Assembly (NCBI GenBank): GCA_030849075.1
Contig: JASAOO010003509.1
Coordinates: forward strand, 1 to 64,000
Length of the DNA: 64,000 nt
Reading direction: 5' to 3'
Source of the DNA: Zelonia costaricensis
Taxonomy: Eukaryota; Euglenozoa; Kinetoplastea; Trypanosomatida; Trypanosomatidae
The notes below the pieces were generated by a model. It was given only the letters and a program-made list of their open reading frames with translations, had not been told where the DNA came from and did not search any database. Below, in pieces: positions 1 to 8,383 of this stretch; the stretch's first letter is position 1; the number at the start of each line of letters is the position of its first letter. A program made the position numbers and the translations under genes.

Positions 1-1283
1 GTCTGTGTTGGTCCTCCGCCCTCAACCGGTTCCGCGCCGTGTGTGGTGGCAACCCGCTTTGTTTGAAAGACTTCGGCGCGGCCACACCGCTGTTGCGTGA
101 CTCCTCCGCTCTCCGGCCAGGCACCTTCCTTCTCGACTCCATCTCGGCACGGATGCCCAGGCGATCGCCTGTGCCCGCTTCTCCTCTTCCTCCCCCCCAC
201 CTTCTTCGACGTGTCTCGGTGCAGCACATCTGGGTTTCGCGTGCCACCCTATCTCTCTGTCTGTGTCCGTGTGTGTGGGTGGGTGTCGGTGTACGAGACT
301 AGTGGAGGCGGAAAGGAAGGAAACGGAGAGTGGGTGGCGTCGAGGCCGGCGGCGGGGGGGGGGAGGGGAGGGACGTCTGCGTAGTGGAGTCACGACAGGG
401 CCGGGAGAGAGGATGACCGAAGTGCTGTGAGAGGACAATGCCTCATCCTCGTTCCTTCGCTCTCTCCCCTGCCTATCTCTGTTTGATGTCATGGCGTCGA
501 TAGCGGCTTTCAAGCCTCGAGTTGACGAAAAGAAAAAGAAAAAAAAGCAGAAGACACTCTGAAGCCAAGTTACTTGCGGCGCGTCCGGAGGCGACTGCAC
601 GGATTATTTTGCGTGCGTGCGGGGCCGTCGTGCTGCAGCGTATCGCCACGACAGCATCTGCGCCGTGTTGGAGAAGTGCGCGTGCGCGTTCATGTTCAGC
701 CCGGCTGCAGTTCGTCTGCGAATGCAGCAAGAGAGCTGTGCGAGGAGGCGAAGGCTGCGTACACCGCGGGTCGTGCGCGTCTTCGTGTGTGCGCAGAGTC
801 AGGCGTTCTTGTGATCCCGGTGACGCGCATGAGGGTGACCGAGGTCTCCTTCTTGCCACGTGAGGGCAGTTCAAGATGCCAGTATCCCAGCGGCCAGCGC
901 CGCGGTATCGTCAAGCGTCCAGATCGTCGCGTCGACTCGAACGAACAGGGACAACGACCTTCACGTGTTTGCTACACTCTCTGTGCTGATTTTCCTGCCT
1001 CGCACTTTCCTCTCCTCTTTCCACGTCGCACGCCAAGGAAGAGTTTTTCCAACTTCACAGTGTTCCCCATCTCGAAAACAGAGGGAGGAGGAGAGAGCGA
1101 GAAAGCGAGTATCATCACACATCACCGAAACCACAAAAAGAAAAGCAGAGGCACTGCGATTGCTCGCTTGCCGGCAACTATCTAGCCACACCAGTCAAAC
1201 TCCTCTCGTCATTCCCAGCGATTTTTCGCATTGGGCGTTGAGGAAAGTAACACAAGACACGGGCTTCGACCAAAGTCATCAAG
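1..1283. other. Spacer before the first gene
   Basis: No supportable gene. It presumably holds the 3' UTR of a gene to the left and the 5' UTR of ALG2. Pyrimidine-rich + strand tracts lie at about 175-270 and 440-480. Between about 560 and 960 the composition changes to a mixed, coding-like sequence, but every frame is broken or lacks an ATG. A pyrimidine tract near 995-1022 followed by AG at 1036-1037 is the best candidate spliced-leader acceptor for ALG2. Confidence 0.6.
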
Positions 1284-2939
1284 ATGGGGCTTGTCCTGCT
1301 TGGCTTCTTATACGCCTTCGGGGCGGCGTGCCTCGTCAACTACTTCATCATGTTTGCGCGCATCCGCACGACAGAGATGTACATCCAGCGCCGCGAGAAG
1401 CTGGTGGAGGTGTTCGAGAAGTTGCGCGGCAAACCCGTCACGCACGACCCAGCAGCGCCGACGACGGCCGACGACGAAAAGAGCAAGAGCAGCGTCACGA
1501 CGGAACTCCTGTCGCGGGAGCCGCTGCGTGTCGTCTTCCTCCATCCCGACCTCGGCATCGGCGGCGCGGAGCGGCTGATCATCGACGCCGCGGTGGGGCT
1601 GCAGAAGCACCAGTCGATCTGCCCGGTCGAGGTGACCATCGTCACGAACCACCACGACCCGCAGCGTGCCTTCAAGGAGACGACGGATGGGACGGTGCGC
1701 GTGGTGACGCGGGGGAGCAAGCTGCCAGCCAGCGTCTTTGGCCGTGCCAAGGTGCTGTGCGCCACGGTCCGCATGGGCTTCGCCGCCTTCGCGACGTGCT
1801 GGGCGCTGCCCAACACAAACTGCTTTGTTGTCGACCAGGTCGCGGCTGCTATGCCGGTGCTGCGTTTCTGCGCCGGCAAGACGCCGATCCTGTTCTACTC
1901 GCACTTCCCTGACCAGCTGTGCGACCCCAACCGCAACGTGGACGGCACGTTCAACGGCAGCGGTAGCGGCGCGGCGCCTGGGCACGTGGCGTACCGCAGC
2001 CTGTTTGATCAAGTGGAGGCGTCCTCCATGAACGCTGCCACGAGCATCGTGTGCAACTCGAAATTCTCGCGGCAGGTCAGCATCGCCACCTTTCCCGCGC
2101 TGGCGGACAAGATCAGCGAGACAGAGGACATCTTCTACCCGCCGGTCAACATGAACGTGCGTGAGGTGGACGAGAGCGCCATCGCCGCGTCGGACTCGCT
2201 GCGTGCGCTGCAGGAGACCGTGCGCGGGTCCGTCACGTTCGTCTCCATCAACCGCTACGAGCGCAAGAAGAACGTCGGGCTCGCTGTCGAGGCGTTTGCG
2301 CGGTTGCTGGCGGCCGACGAGTTTAAGAACGGCGTGGCGGGCAAGCCGTTGCTGCTGGTCGTCGCCGGCGGCTATGACCCGCGCCAGGATGAGAATGTGC
2401 GCTACGCCGCCGAGCTCGCCGTCCTGGCTACGGAGAAGCTGCACATCCCTGCCACGCAGGTGCGCTTCCTGAAGAACATCAGCGACGAGGAGAAGGCGGT
2501 GCTGCTCTCTGGCATGCGGGCACTGCTGTACACACCGTCGCGCGAGCACTTCGGCATTGTCCCGGTCGAGGCGATGGCGCATAAGCGGCCGGTCGTGGCC
2601 ATCGCCGACGGCGGCCCGTGCGAGAGCGTCGGCGACGTCGCGGCGGAGGAGCCTTCGCAGTGCGGCGGCCTGCTGTCGGCTCCGGAGCCGGCCGCGTTCG
2701 CGGAGAAGATGGCGTGCTTTGCACGAGACGCGGCGTACGCGGCCACGGTCGGTGCCCAGGGTCGGGCTCGAGTCGCACACAAGTTCAGCATCGAGACCTT
2801 CAGCACGCAGCTGGCGACACGCCTCGTGCGGCTGACCAGCGAGGAGGACCAGCGGCTGCTGCTCGAGGGCATCGACTACGCCAAGAAGGAGGCGGCGTCA
2901 AATGCGGGCAAGGCGGCCGTGAAGGAAAAGACAGAGTAG
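1284..2939 (+). CDS. ALG2: Alpha-1,3/1,6-mannosyltransferase ALG2 (GT4 family)
   Basis: 551 residues. ALG2 adds the second and third mannoses (alpha-1,3 then alpha-1,6) to Man1GlcNAc2-PP-dolichol on the cytosolic face of the ER, early in N-glycan precursor assembly. A hydrophobic helix at residues 2-24 should anchor it. The family N-domain motif HPDLGIGGAER lies at about 87-97, followed by the ALG2-typical block around FYSHFPD. The block SINRYERKKN opens the C-domain. The GT4 EX7E pair is E421 and E429 inside REHFGIVPVEAM. It is longer than human ALG2 (416 residues) because of the N-terminal anchor and linker, and it lacks the C-terminal membrane segments of the yeast enzyme. The start is the first in-frame ATG after the candidate acceptor at 1036-1037. 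The call is firm from motif identity along the whole chain. Confidence 0.95.
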   Translation: MGLVLLGFLYAFGAACLVNYFIMFARIRTTEMYIQRREKLVEVFEKLRGKPVTHDPAAPTTADDEKSKSSVTTELLSREPLRVVFLHPDLGIGGAERLIIDAAVGLQKHQSICPVEVTIVTNHHDPQRAFKETTDGTVRVVTRGSKLPASVFGRAKVLCATVRMGFAAFATCWALPNTNCFVVDQVAAAMPVLRFCAGKTPILFYSHFPDQLCDPNRNVDGTFNGSGSGAAPGHVAYRSLFDQVEASSMNAATSIVCNSKFSRQVSIATFPALADKISETEDIFYPPVNMNVREVDESAIAASDSLRALQETVRGSVTFVSINRYERKKNVGLAVEAFARLLAADEFKNGVAGKPLLLVVAGGYDPRQDENVRYAAELAVLATEKLHIPATQVRFLKNISDEEKAVLLSGMRALLYTPSREHFGIVPVEAMAHKRPVVAIADGGPCESVGDVAAEEPSQCGGLLSAPEPAAFAEKMACFARDAAYAATVGAQGRARVAHKFSIETFSTQLATRLVRLTSEEDQRLLLEGIDYAKKEAASNAGKAAVKEKTE

Positions 2940-3656
2940 CAGGGATTGTGTGGGGCCCTCGCGCGGCCCGTGTGCGGGTGCGACTCTGTGCACTCTACCT
3001 GCCCTAATGGGCTTCCATGCCCTGGTCTTTGTTTTGTGTATCGTGTGTGTGCATGTGTGTGTGTGTGTGTGTGTGGTGGCTGTGTGCTTTCTCCAGCCTC
3101 ACTTCCTATTCAGTGCTCCCTTATTCAATGAACCAAGTTCCAGTCATGTCACAGTACCCAAAAGCGCGAGCATGGCGAGGGGGAGGGAGTATCGACGTGG
3201 CCTCTCGACAACATGATAACGAGAAGTAGATGGAGAGAGGAAGGGAGGAACAGAACGTCGCTGTCAGGCGCAGGTGGCCGCGAGGAGAAACACGCGGATG
3301 CGGTGTCTCCTCGCTCTCTGCACGAAACCACAACAAAGAACACCCATCACCCTGCCCCTCTGCTCACCTGTTATCCTCTTCATTCTTTCCCTCCTACTGT
3401 TGGGCTTTCCTTCCCAGACGTGGCATTGCCCACTCGTGCTGTGTCGGCGTGCGTCTCTGGACTGCGCCTCCCCATCAACGCCTCCCCCACCGTCTCCCTT
3501 GTTTCTCTTATCGCCGCGCCGCGTTGTGCAGCGCCCACGCCATAACTGAAAGCTCCGGACGACTTGAACAATCTCTGGTCTCCTCCTCCTTCACGTGCCT
3601 CGTCCCGCACCCCTACCGAAGAAAAAAAAAATACACCTCGAACAGCTCGGATCGCG
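2940..3656. other. Spacer between ALG2 and the class IV aminotransferase-like gene
   Basis: 717 bases without a gene. It holds a TG repeat at 3043-3075, then from about 3340 a CT-rich stretch ending in AG at 3530-3531, the best candidate trans-splice acceptor for the next gene. An A-tract (about 3620-3630) lies just before the next ATG. Confidence 0.6.
3043..3075 (+). repeat. TG dinucleotide microsatellite
   Basis: TG repeat interrupted once by a CA unit, in the 3' UTR region of ALG2. Typical of trypanosomatid spacers and likely length-variable between strains. Confidence 0.9.
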
Positions 3657-4727
3657 ATGGAGCACATTCCCCTCGTGGTGCGGCGCATGGTCGCGGCGGA
3701 GCAGCACTGCAGCGTGGTGCACTTCTTTGCCTCCTTCTGCGACTTGTCGGCCGCGCCGCAGACGCTGGAGACTTCGGCGTTCACCGACGACGCCGCAGCC
3801 GCCGCCACGTCAGATGCGGCGGCACCGACGTACCAGCTCGTTTACGACGTCATGCGGTCGCGCCATGGTCAGATCCTCTTCAAGCAGTCTTACGCGGAGC
3901 GCTTCACGCACAGCCTTGCCCTCGCCGCCCCGCAGCACACCTTTCCACCGGGGCTGCCTGCTGCCCTCCAGGCTCGATTGCAGGCGTACATTGAATCCCC
4001 CGGTGTGTACCTAGACGGTGTCACCGAGCAGAATGTGAAGCTGATCTCGTGGCTGCCGGTGGTGTCGTCAGCGGATCAGCAGCAGCCGGCGTGCCCTGTG
4101 CCCGTTGTCATGATGCTCGCCAAGTCGTCCTACCCGGCCGAGTCCATGTACCGTGAAGGCGCCAAGCTCGGTCTTCTCTTCAACGCCCATCGCGTGAACC
4201 CCAACGCGAAGGTGGCCCAGACGGCGCTGCGGGAGCGCGCCAACGCGTTTCAGGCGGCGCACCACGTCTTTGAGGTGCTGCTCGTGCACGACGCGGCCGA
4301 CGCGTATCTCGTGCCGGAGGGGTCGCGCTCCAACTACCTGCTCGAGAAGGCGGACGGCAGTTGGTGGTGCAGCGCGGAGGAGGACATTCTGATCGGCATT
4401 ACGCTTCAAACCTCGTACCGTGTAGTGAAGGCGTGCGGGCTTGGCGGCGTGCAGCACGGCAAGCTCACCTTGAAGGATATCCTCACGTGCAAGTCTCTCT
4501 ACATGCTAGCCACCAGCCCGACCATCATGCCGGTGCAGTCGGTGTTGCTCTACGTGGACGCAGACACGCGACGCTGCTTCGAGGCGGCCGTCAAAGCTCT
4601 CGGCGTCACGGCGACGGGCCAGATACGGCAGCTGACAGAGGAGAGCGCGGAGCTTCTGACACCGGTGAATGTCGAGCGTGCGGCAGCACTACGGTCACAG
4701 TATTTCGCTGAAGCCGCACTGTCGTAG
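3657..4727 (+). CDS. Class IV aminotransferase-like, fold-type IV PLP enzyme
   Basis: 356 residues. The C-terminal half carries the signature blocks of the D-amino-acid/branched-chain aminotransferase and aminodeoxychorismate lyase superfamily. K185, in the block NPNAKV followed by LRERA, sits where the Schiff-base lysine is expected. The substrate/PLP-phosphate block EGSRSN is at 221-226 and the GIT motif at 247-249. The N-terminal 160 residues are less conserved by eye, with an Ala-rich low-complexity patch near residue 45. The reaction cannot be fixed from sequence: D-amino-acid or branched-chain transamination and lyase activity are all possible. The frame is open upstream only through a TTG at 3564, so I take the ATG at 3657, which follows the pyrimidine tract and AG at 3530-3531. 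The gene is an isolated unit in the array and its neighbours give no functional clue. Confidence 0.8.
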   Translation: MEHIPLVVRRMVAAEQHCSVVHFFASFCDLSAAPQTLETSAFTDDAAAAATSDAAAPTYQLVYDVMRSRHGQILFKQSYAERFTHSLALAAPQHTFPPGLPAALQARLQAYIESPGVYLDGVTEQNVKLISWLPVVSSADQQQPACPVPVVMMLAKSSYPAESMYREGAKLGLLFNAHRVNPNAKVAQTALRERANAFQAAHHVFEVLLVHDAADAYLVPEGSRSNYLLEKADGSWWCSAEEDILIGITLQTSYRVVKACGLGGVQHGKLTLKDILTCKSLYMLATSPTIMPVQSVLLYVDADTRRCFEAAVKALGVTATGQIRQLTEESAELLTPVNVERAAALRSQYFAEAALS

Positions 4728-5917
4728 TCTCCTTGCGAAGACGAGAGAGGGGTGTGAGTGTGTGGTGGTGGAGGTGGTGGCGGCTGCATTCGTCCGTCTC
4801 CCCACTTTTCTTAGCGTTGCTGTGGCGCCGCTCTCTCGTTTCATCTGCCATCGCTGTTGATGCCTTCTTGTTTTTTTTCTCCTTTGTGTTGCGACGCGGT
4901 GCAGGCGCCACTCGTGTTGTCCCTGCTGCGACACGTGAGACCTCCCCCTCTGCCCTTCCACATCTTTCCCGTCCAACCCGGCACCAACATACACGCGACG
5001 GCCGCATCTTCGCCGGCGCGTGCTGGTGCTTCCTGTTCTCGCTTGCGGCTGTTTCGCGTTGTGCGCTCGTTTCTGGCGTGCGTGGTTTACGACGGTTACG
5101 TTCCCCATCTCCTTCCCCAACCACCTGCCCGCTCGGCGTCATGGAACACCTCACACAAAGCGGCGTGCGCGTCGGTGCGATGGCCGCCGCGTGGTGCCTC
5201 TGTGTTTGATAGGTGTCCTGCTTTACCTCCTGTGTCGCGTCAGGACCCTCACGACGACAACCACCGTGCGGAGGAGGACATTCAACACATGACTGCCTCT
5301 CAAGGAAACAAAGCAATTCACGCATGCGGGTTCGTGGACGCGCTCTGTTGGCGGTCAAGTTGTGGCCTACCCGCCTCCTGCTTTGGTGTCACGGGCGGCG
5401 CGTCTCTCAGCCCCGCTGAGCTCGTCAACGCACCCGCTCCCCGCTTACAACACAAAAGAGAAGGAGAAGAGAGTGTTTGATCTGGCGAGCCGTTGCCAAC
5501 CTACGGCTCTCTCACTTTCCTCACCGCTTGCGTCGACCTCGCCATGGACCTCCGCCGCCTCGCAGGGGTGCGAGCGTGCCACACTGGTGCACCGGGGTTC
5601 CCCACCCCCCGTGCCAGGGCTCTATCGCTCTCTCCGTCGCCGACTCTCTCTCTTCCACTGTAGAGCACCCCTGGCCCTCCCCTCCCCCCATCTCTGCGCA
5701 GCTCTGAGGGCTCGCACTCCTCCCCTCCTCCTCCCCCCACACACACGGCAGCACAGAGACGCCCGTGAGGAGGCTGCGGGTGCTGCTTCCGTCCGTGCCC
5801 TCTCTCTCTGCAAGCCCTATCGAAGGGGCGATTCCCACCCGCCGCCTCGCCCGCGTTTTGAAGTCCCGCTCCTGCGCAAGGCGCACACAAATCCACGCCA
5901 GGTGGCGTTCGCCTCGA
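4728..5917. other. Spacer upstream of the 334-residue protein gene
   Basis: 1,190 bases without a gene. Open frames here lack ATG starts or read through pyrimidine-rich sequence. CT-rich tracts at about 5500-5530 and 5630-5700 precede AG at 5662-5663 and 5700-5701, the candidate acceptors for the next gene. Confidence 0.6.
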
Positions 5918-6922
5918 ATGCTGCGGAAAAGCGCGCGGCGTCTCATTGCCGAGGAGGAGCGCAAGTTCTCCTACCCCGGCACCTCACCGATCCAGGCGAC
6001 CGGCGGGCTGCCCTTCTACGGCAACCTCTACGCCGGCCGCGTGGACTCGCAGAACTACATGCCGCCGCGGCAGGGCGGGTCGGGGCTACTGGAGGTCGAC
6101 AAGAGCCTCTGGGACAACCCCGTGACGCGCCAGAAGCTAGTGGCGTGCCCCTACTTCGCCCTGAGCGACCAGGTCATGTTCCACAACATGGACCCCGTGT
6201 ACCTCGACCCTGGTCTGCTGTCGCCGGAGGAGCACCAGCTGCTGCTGCTATTCAGTCGCGCATACTACGAGAAATGGTCCGTCGTCCACCGCCGTCCGCC
6301 AATCGCCCTTCCGCGGCTGCGCATCAGCTACGGCTCCTCGCAGCTGCTCGACGAGCTCCTCTTCCTGCTGGACGTGGACCGACACGTGTGCGACGTGCTC
6401 AAGAAGGAGTACGCCGTCGATGACGCCTCGCTCATCGGCATGAACCCGGAGCTGTGGAGCACCGCCTTTCTCGACCCCGCCAACATGGACCACCTCTCCG
6501 GCCGCGTGCTGGAGTTTGCCGGGATGCCAGAGTCGACGCGGCGCAAGTTCTATCTGCTGCTGAGCCAGATGCGCCGCATCAAGATCCACCGCCGCGACCT
6601 CCCAAACGGGGAGGAGCGAGTCGACGTGGTGCCGTTCCACTACGGCGTCACCCTCTTCGACCTGTGCAAGTTCCTCGGCCTTCAGCCCTACTCGGGCCAG
6701 CTGAAGGTGTACGACTACATCGACCTGCACGGCACCTCGCGCACCGAGACGCTCAAGAACGAGGAGGCGTACTTCGACTACCTCGTCGCCCTCTTCTACC
6801 GCGCCGACGTGCGCTCCGCCACGCTGACCGACATGGCCGACGAGCAGGACAACACGTGCCGCTACACCATCACCGTCGAGCCCTTCACGACGAACGAGCG
6901 CCGCGTCGGTCGGTGGTTCTGA
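5918..6922 (+). CDS. Conserved-looking hypothetical protein, possibly mitochondrial
   Basis: 334 residues; I do not recognise a family. Codon use is strongly GC at third positions throughout, so the frame is real. The first 16 residues (Met-Leu-Arg-Lys-Ser-Ala-Arg-Arg...) are basic with alternating hydrophobic residues and could be a mitochondrial targeting sequence; that is inference. The rest is mixed alpha/beta in character, with aromatic-rich blocks (for example around residues 18-40 and 95-120), and no membrane segment or low-complexity tail. The open frame extends upstream to a GTG at 5765, but the only ATG is 5918, downstream of the acceptor candidates at 5662-5701. It could be a kinetoplastid-specific mitoribosome or RNA-processing factor; nothing in the sequence proves that. 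Confidence 0.75.
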   Translation: MLRKSARRLIAEEERKFSYPGTSPIQATGGLPFYGNLYAGRVDSQNYMPPRQGGSGLLEVDKSLWDNPVTRQKLVACPYFALSDQVMFHNMDPVYLDPGLLSPEEHQLLLLFSRAYYEKWSVVHRRPPIALPRLRISYGSSQLLDELLFLLDVDRHVCDVLKKEYAVDDASLIGMNPELWSTAFLDPANMDHLSGRVLEFAGMPESTRRKFYLLLSQMRRIKIHRRDLPNGEERVDVVPFHYGVTLFDLCKFLGLQPYSGQLKVYDYIDLHGTSRTETLKNEEAYFDYLVALFYRADVRSATLTDMADEQDNTCRYTITVEPFTTNERRVGRWF

Positions 6923-7828
6923 CGTGGAAAGGAAGAAGAAGACAGGGGGAAGGGGGTGGAGGGGGTGGTCGCTGCGCGAGCACCCTCCGCTTTTTTCACA
7001 CGGAGAATTCGTGTGGTGTAGTTGCGATGACGTCAGTGCTGGTGAAACCGGCAGCTGTTGTGCTTCTGGGGCGCTTTCTCTGGCCCCGCTGCACCAGCTC
7101 CCTCTTTCTCTCACACACACACAAATGCACAAGTATACAAAGCTCGATGCTCCTTGGGTGTCCCAGGGAACGCCCTGTTAGCGTTGCAGGGCTGGCGACG
7201 GCCGCCACTCGAACACAAAAAAGGGGGCACATGCCAGCCGCACCGCGTCACCGAAGAAGAAGTGAGAGTGGGAAAGTGACAAAGTGGCTCAGCGCTGTGA
7301 CGAGACGTGGGGAGGGAAAGTCAGCGTTGCAGCCTACAAGAAGGAAAGAAGAGGGCAGGCAGGCAAACTTGTAGTGCGCCTCGATCTTCGAGAGGTGGCG
7401 GGCAGGGGGAGGAGGGAGGTCACCAATGCGACCTCCCCCCCCCTCGTAGCTCGTCTTGGGGTGCTGCATCTGTTGCACAGCGCCCTCTCATAGCCCGCCT
7501 GCTGGCGGCCCCACGTCTCTGCCACACCCCAACGCCCCGCGACTCTGGCCGCGCATTGCGCTTCTTCGTTTCACCTCTTCCCCCCTCTTGTCTTCTCCGA
7601 TGCCTTTTTTCCCTCTGCCACTTCCACTTGTGGAGAAGCGCACCAGAGGCAGCAAGCACACGAAGGCGGGCTACGACGCTGGTTCGCGCAACGGACACCG
7701 ACGAGGAGCACTGCCGCCACCACCACCCTCGCCCACCCGCCGTGTAGTTGTGTGGATCTATCCCTGTTGCCGTCACGGTCCATATCTTCTTCTCCTTCCT
7801 CGCATCACGCAGCCTGTAGCGAAGCGGG
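6923..7828. other. Spacer between the 334-residue protein gene and centrin
   Basis: 906 bases without a gene. A G-rich tract (6945-6967) lies about 20 bases after the previous stop. A short CA run is near 7113-7123. CT-rich sequence at 7565-7620 and 7784-7800 is followed by AG at 7634-7635 and 7811-7812, candidate acceptors for the centrin mRNA; the second would leave a 5' UTR of only about 16 bases. Confidence 0.6.
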
Positions 7829-8383
7829 ATGATGAATGCGAGCAGTCGTCTCTCCGGCCCGGTGCGCACCACGGCGCCGGCAGCCGCGGGCGTGGCCGCC
7901 TCGCCCGCGGCGCGGCGTCGCTTTCAGCTGACGGAGGAGCAGCGGCAGGAGATTCGGGAGGCGTTCGAGCTCTTCGACTCGGACAAGAACGGTTTGATCG
8001 ATGCCCACGAGATGAAGGTCAGCATGCGTGCCCTCGGCTTCGACGCAAAGCGGGAGGAGGTGCTTCAACTCATGCAGGACTGCGCCGCGCGCGACCAGAA
8101 CAACCAGCCGCTCATGGATCTGCCGGGATTCACGGACATCATGACGGACAAGTTTGCCCAGCGCGATCCCCGGCAGGAGATGATCAAGGCCTTCCAGCTG
8201 TTTGATGAGAACAACACCGGCAAGATCTCGCTTCGGTCGCTGCGCCGCGTGGCCCGGGAGCTGGGAGAGAACATGAGCGACGAGGAGCTGCAGGCCATGA
8301 TCGACGAGTTCGACGTAGACCAAGATGGGGAGATCAACCTCGAAGAGTTCCTCGCCATCATGCTGGAAGAGGACGACTACTGA
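7829..8383 (+). CDS. Centrin (EF-hand calcium-binding protein)
   Basis: 184 residues. Centrins act at basal bodies and in organelle segregation in trypanosomatids. The protein has a short Ala/Pro/Arg-rich N-terminal extension (1-30), then four EF-hand units in the centrin/calmodulin arrangement. EF1 (D50-E61, [12 protein letters not shown]) and EF4 (D162-E173, [12 protein letters not shown]) are canonical calcium loops. EF2 and EF3 (from D126, ending in Ser instead of Glu) are degenerate, a common centrin pattern. The acidic C-terminus EEDDY is also centrin-like. Two adjacent ATGs open the frame; I use the first. From memory, T. brucei centrin-1 lies a few genes from asparaginyl-tRNA synthetase, as here, which would favour the centrin-1 orthologue rather than the shorter 149-residue Leishmania centrin; this needs checking. 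Confidence 0.93.
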   Translation: MMNASSRLSGPVRTTAPAAAGVAASPAARRRFQLTEEQRQEIREAFELFDSDKNGLIDAHEMKVSMRALGFDAKREEVLQLMQDCAARDQNNQPLMDLPGFTDIMTDKFAQRDPRQEMIKAFQLFDENNTGKISLRSLRRVARELGENMSDEELQAMIDEFDVDQDGEINLEEFLAIMLEEDDY

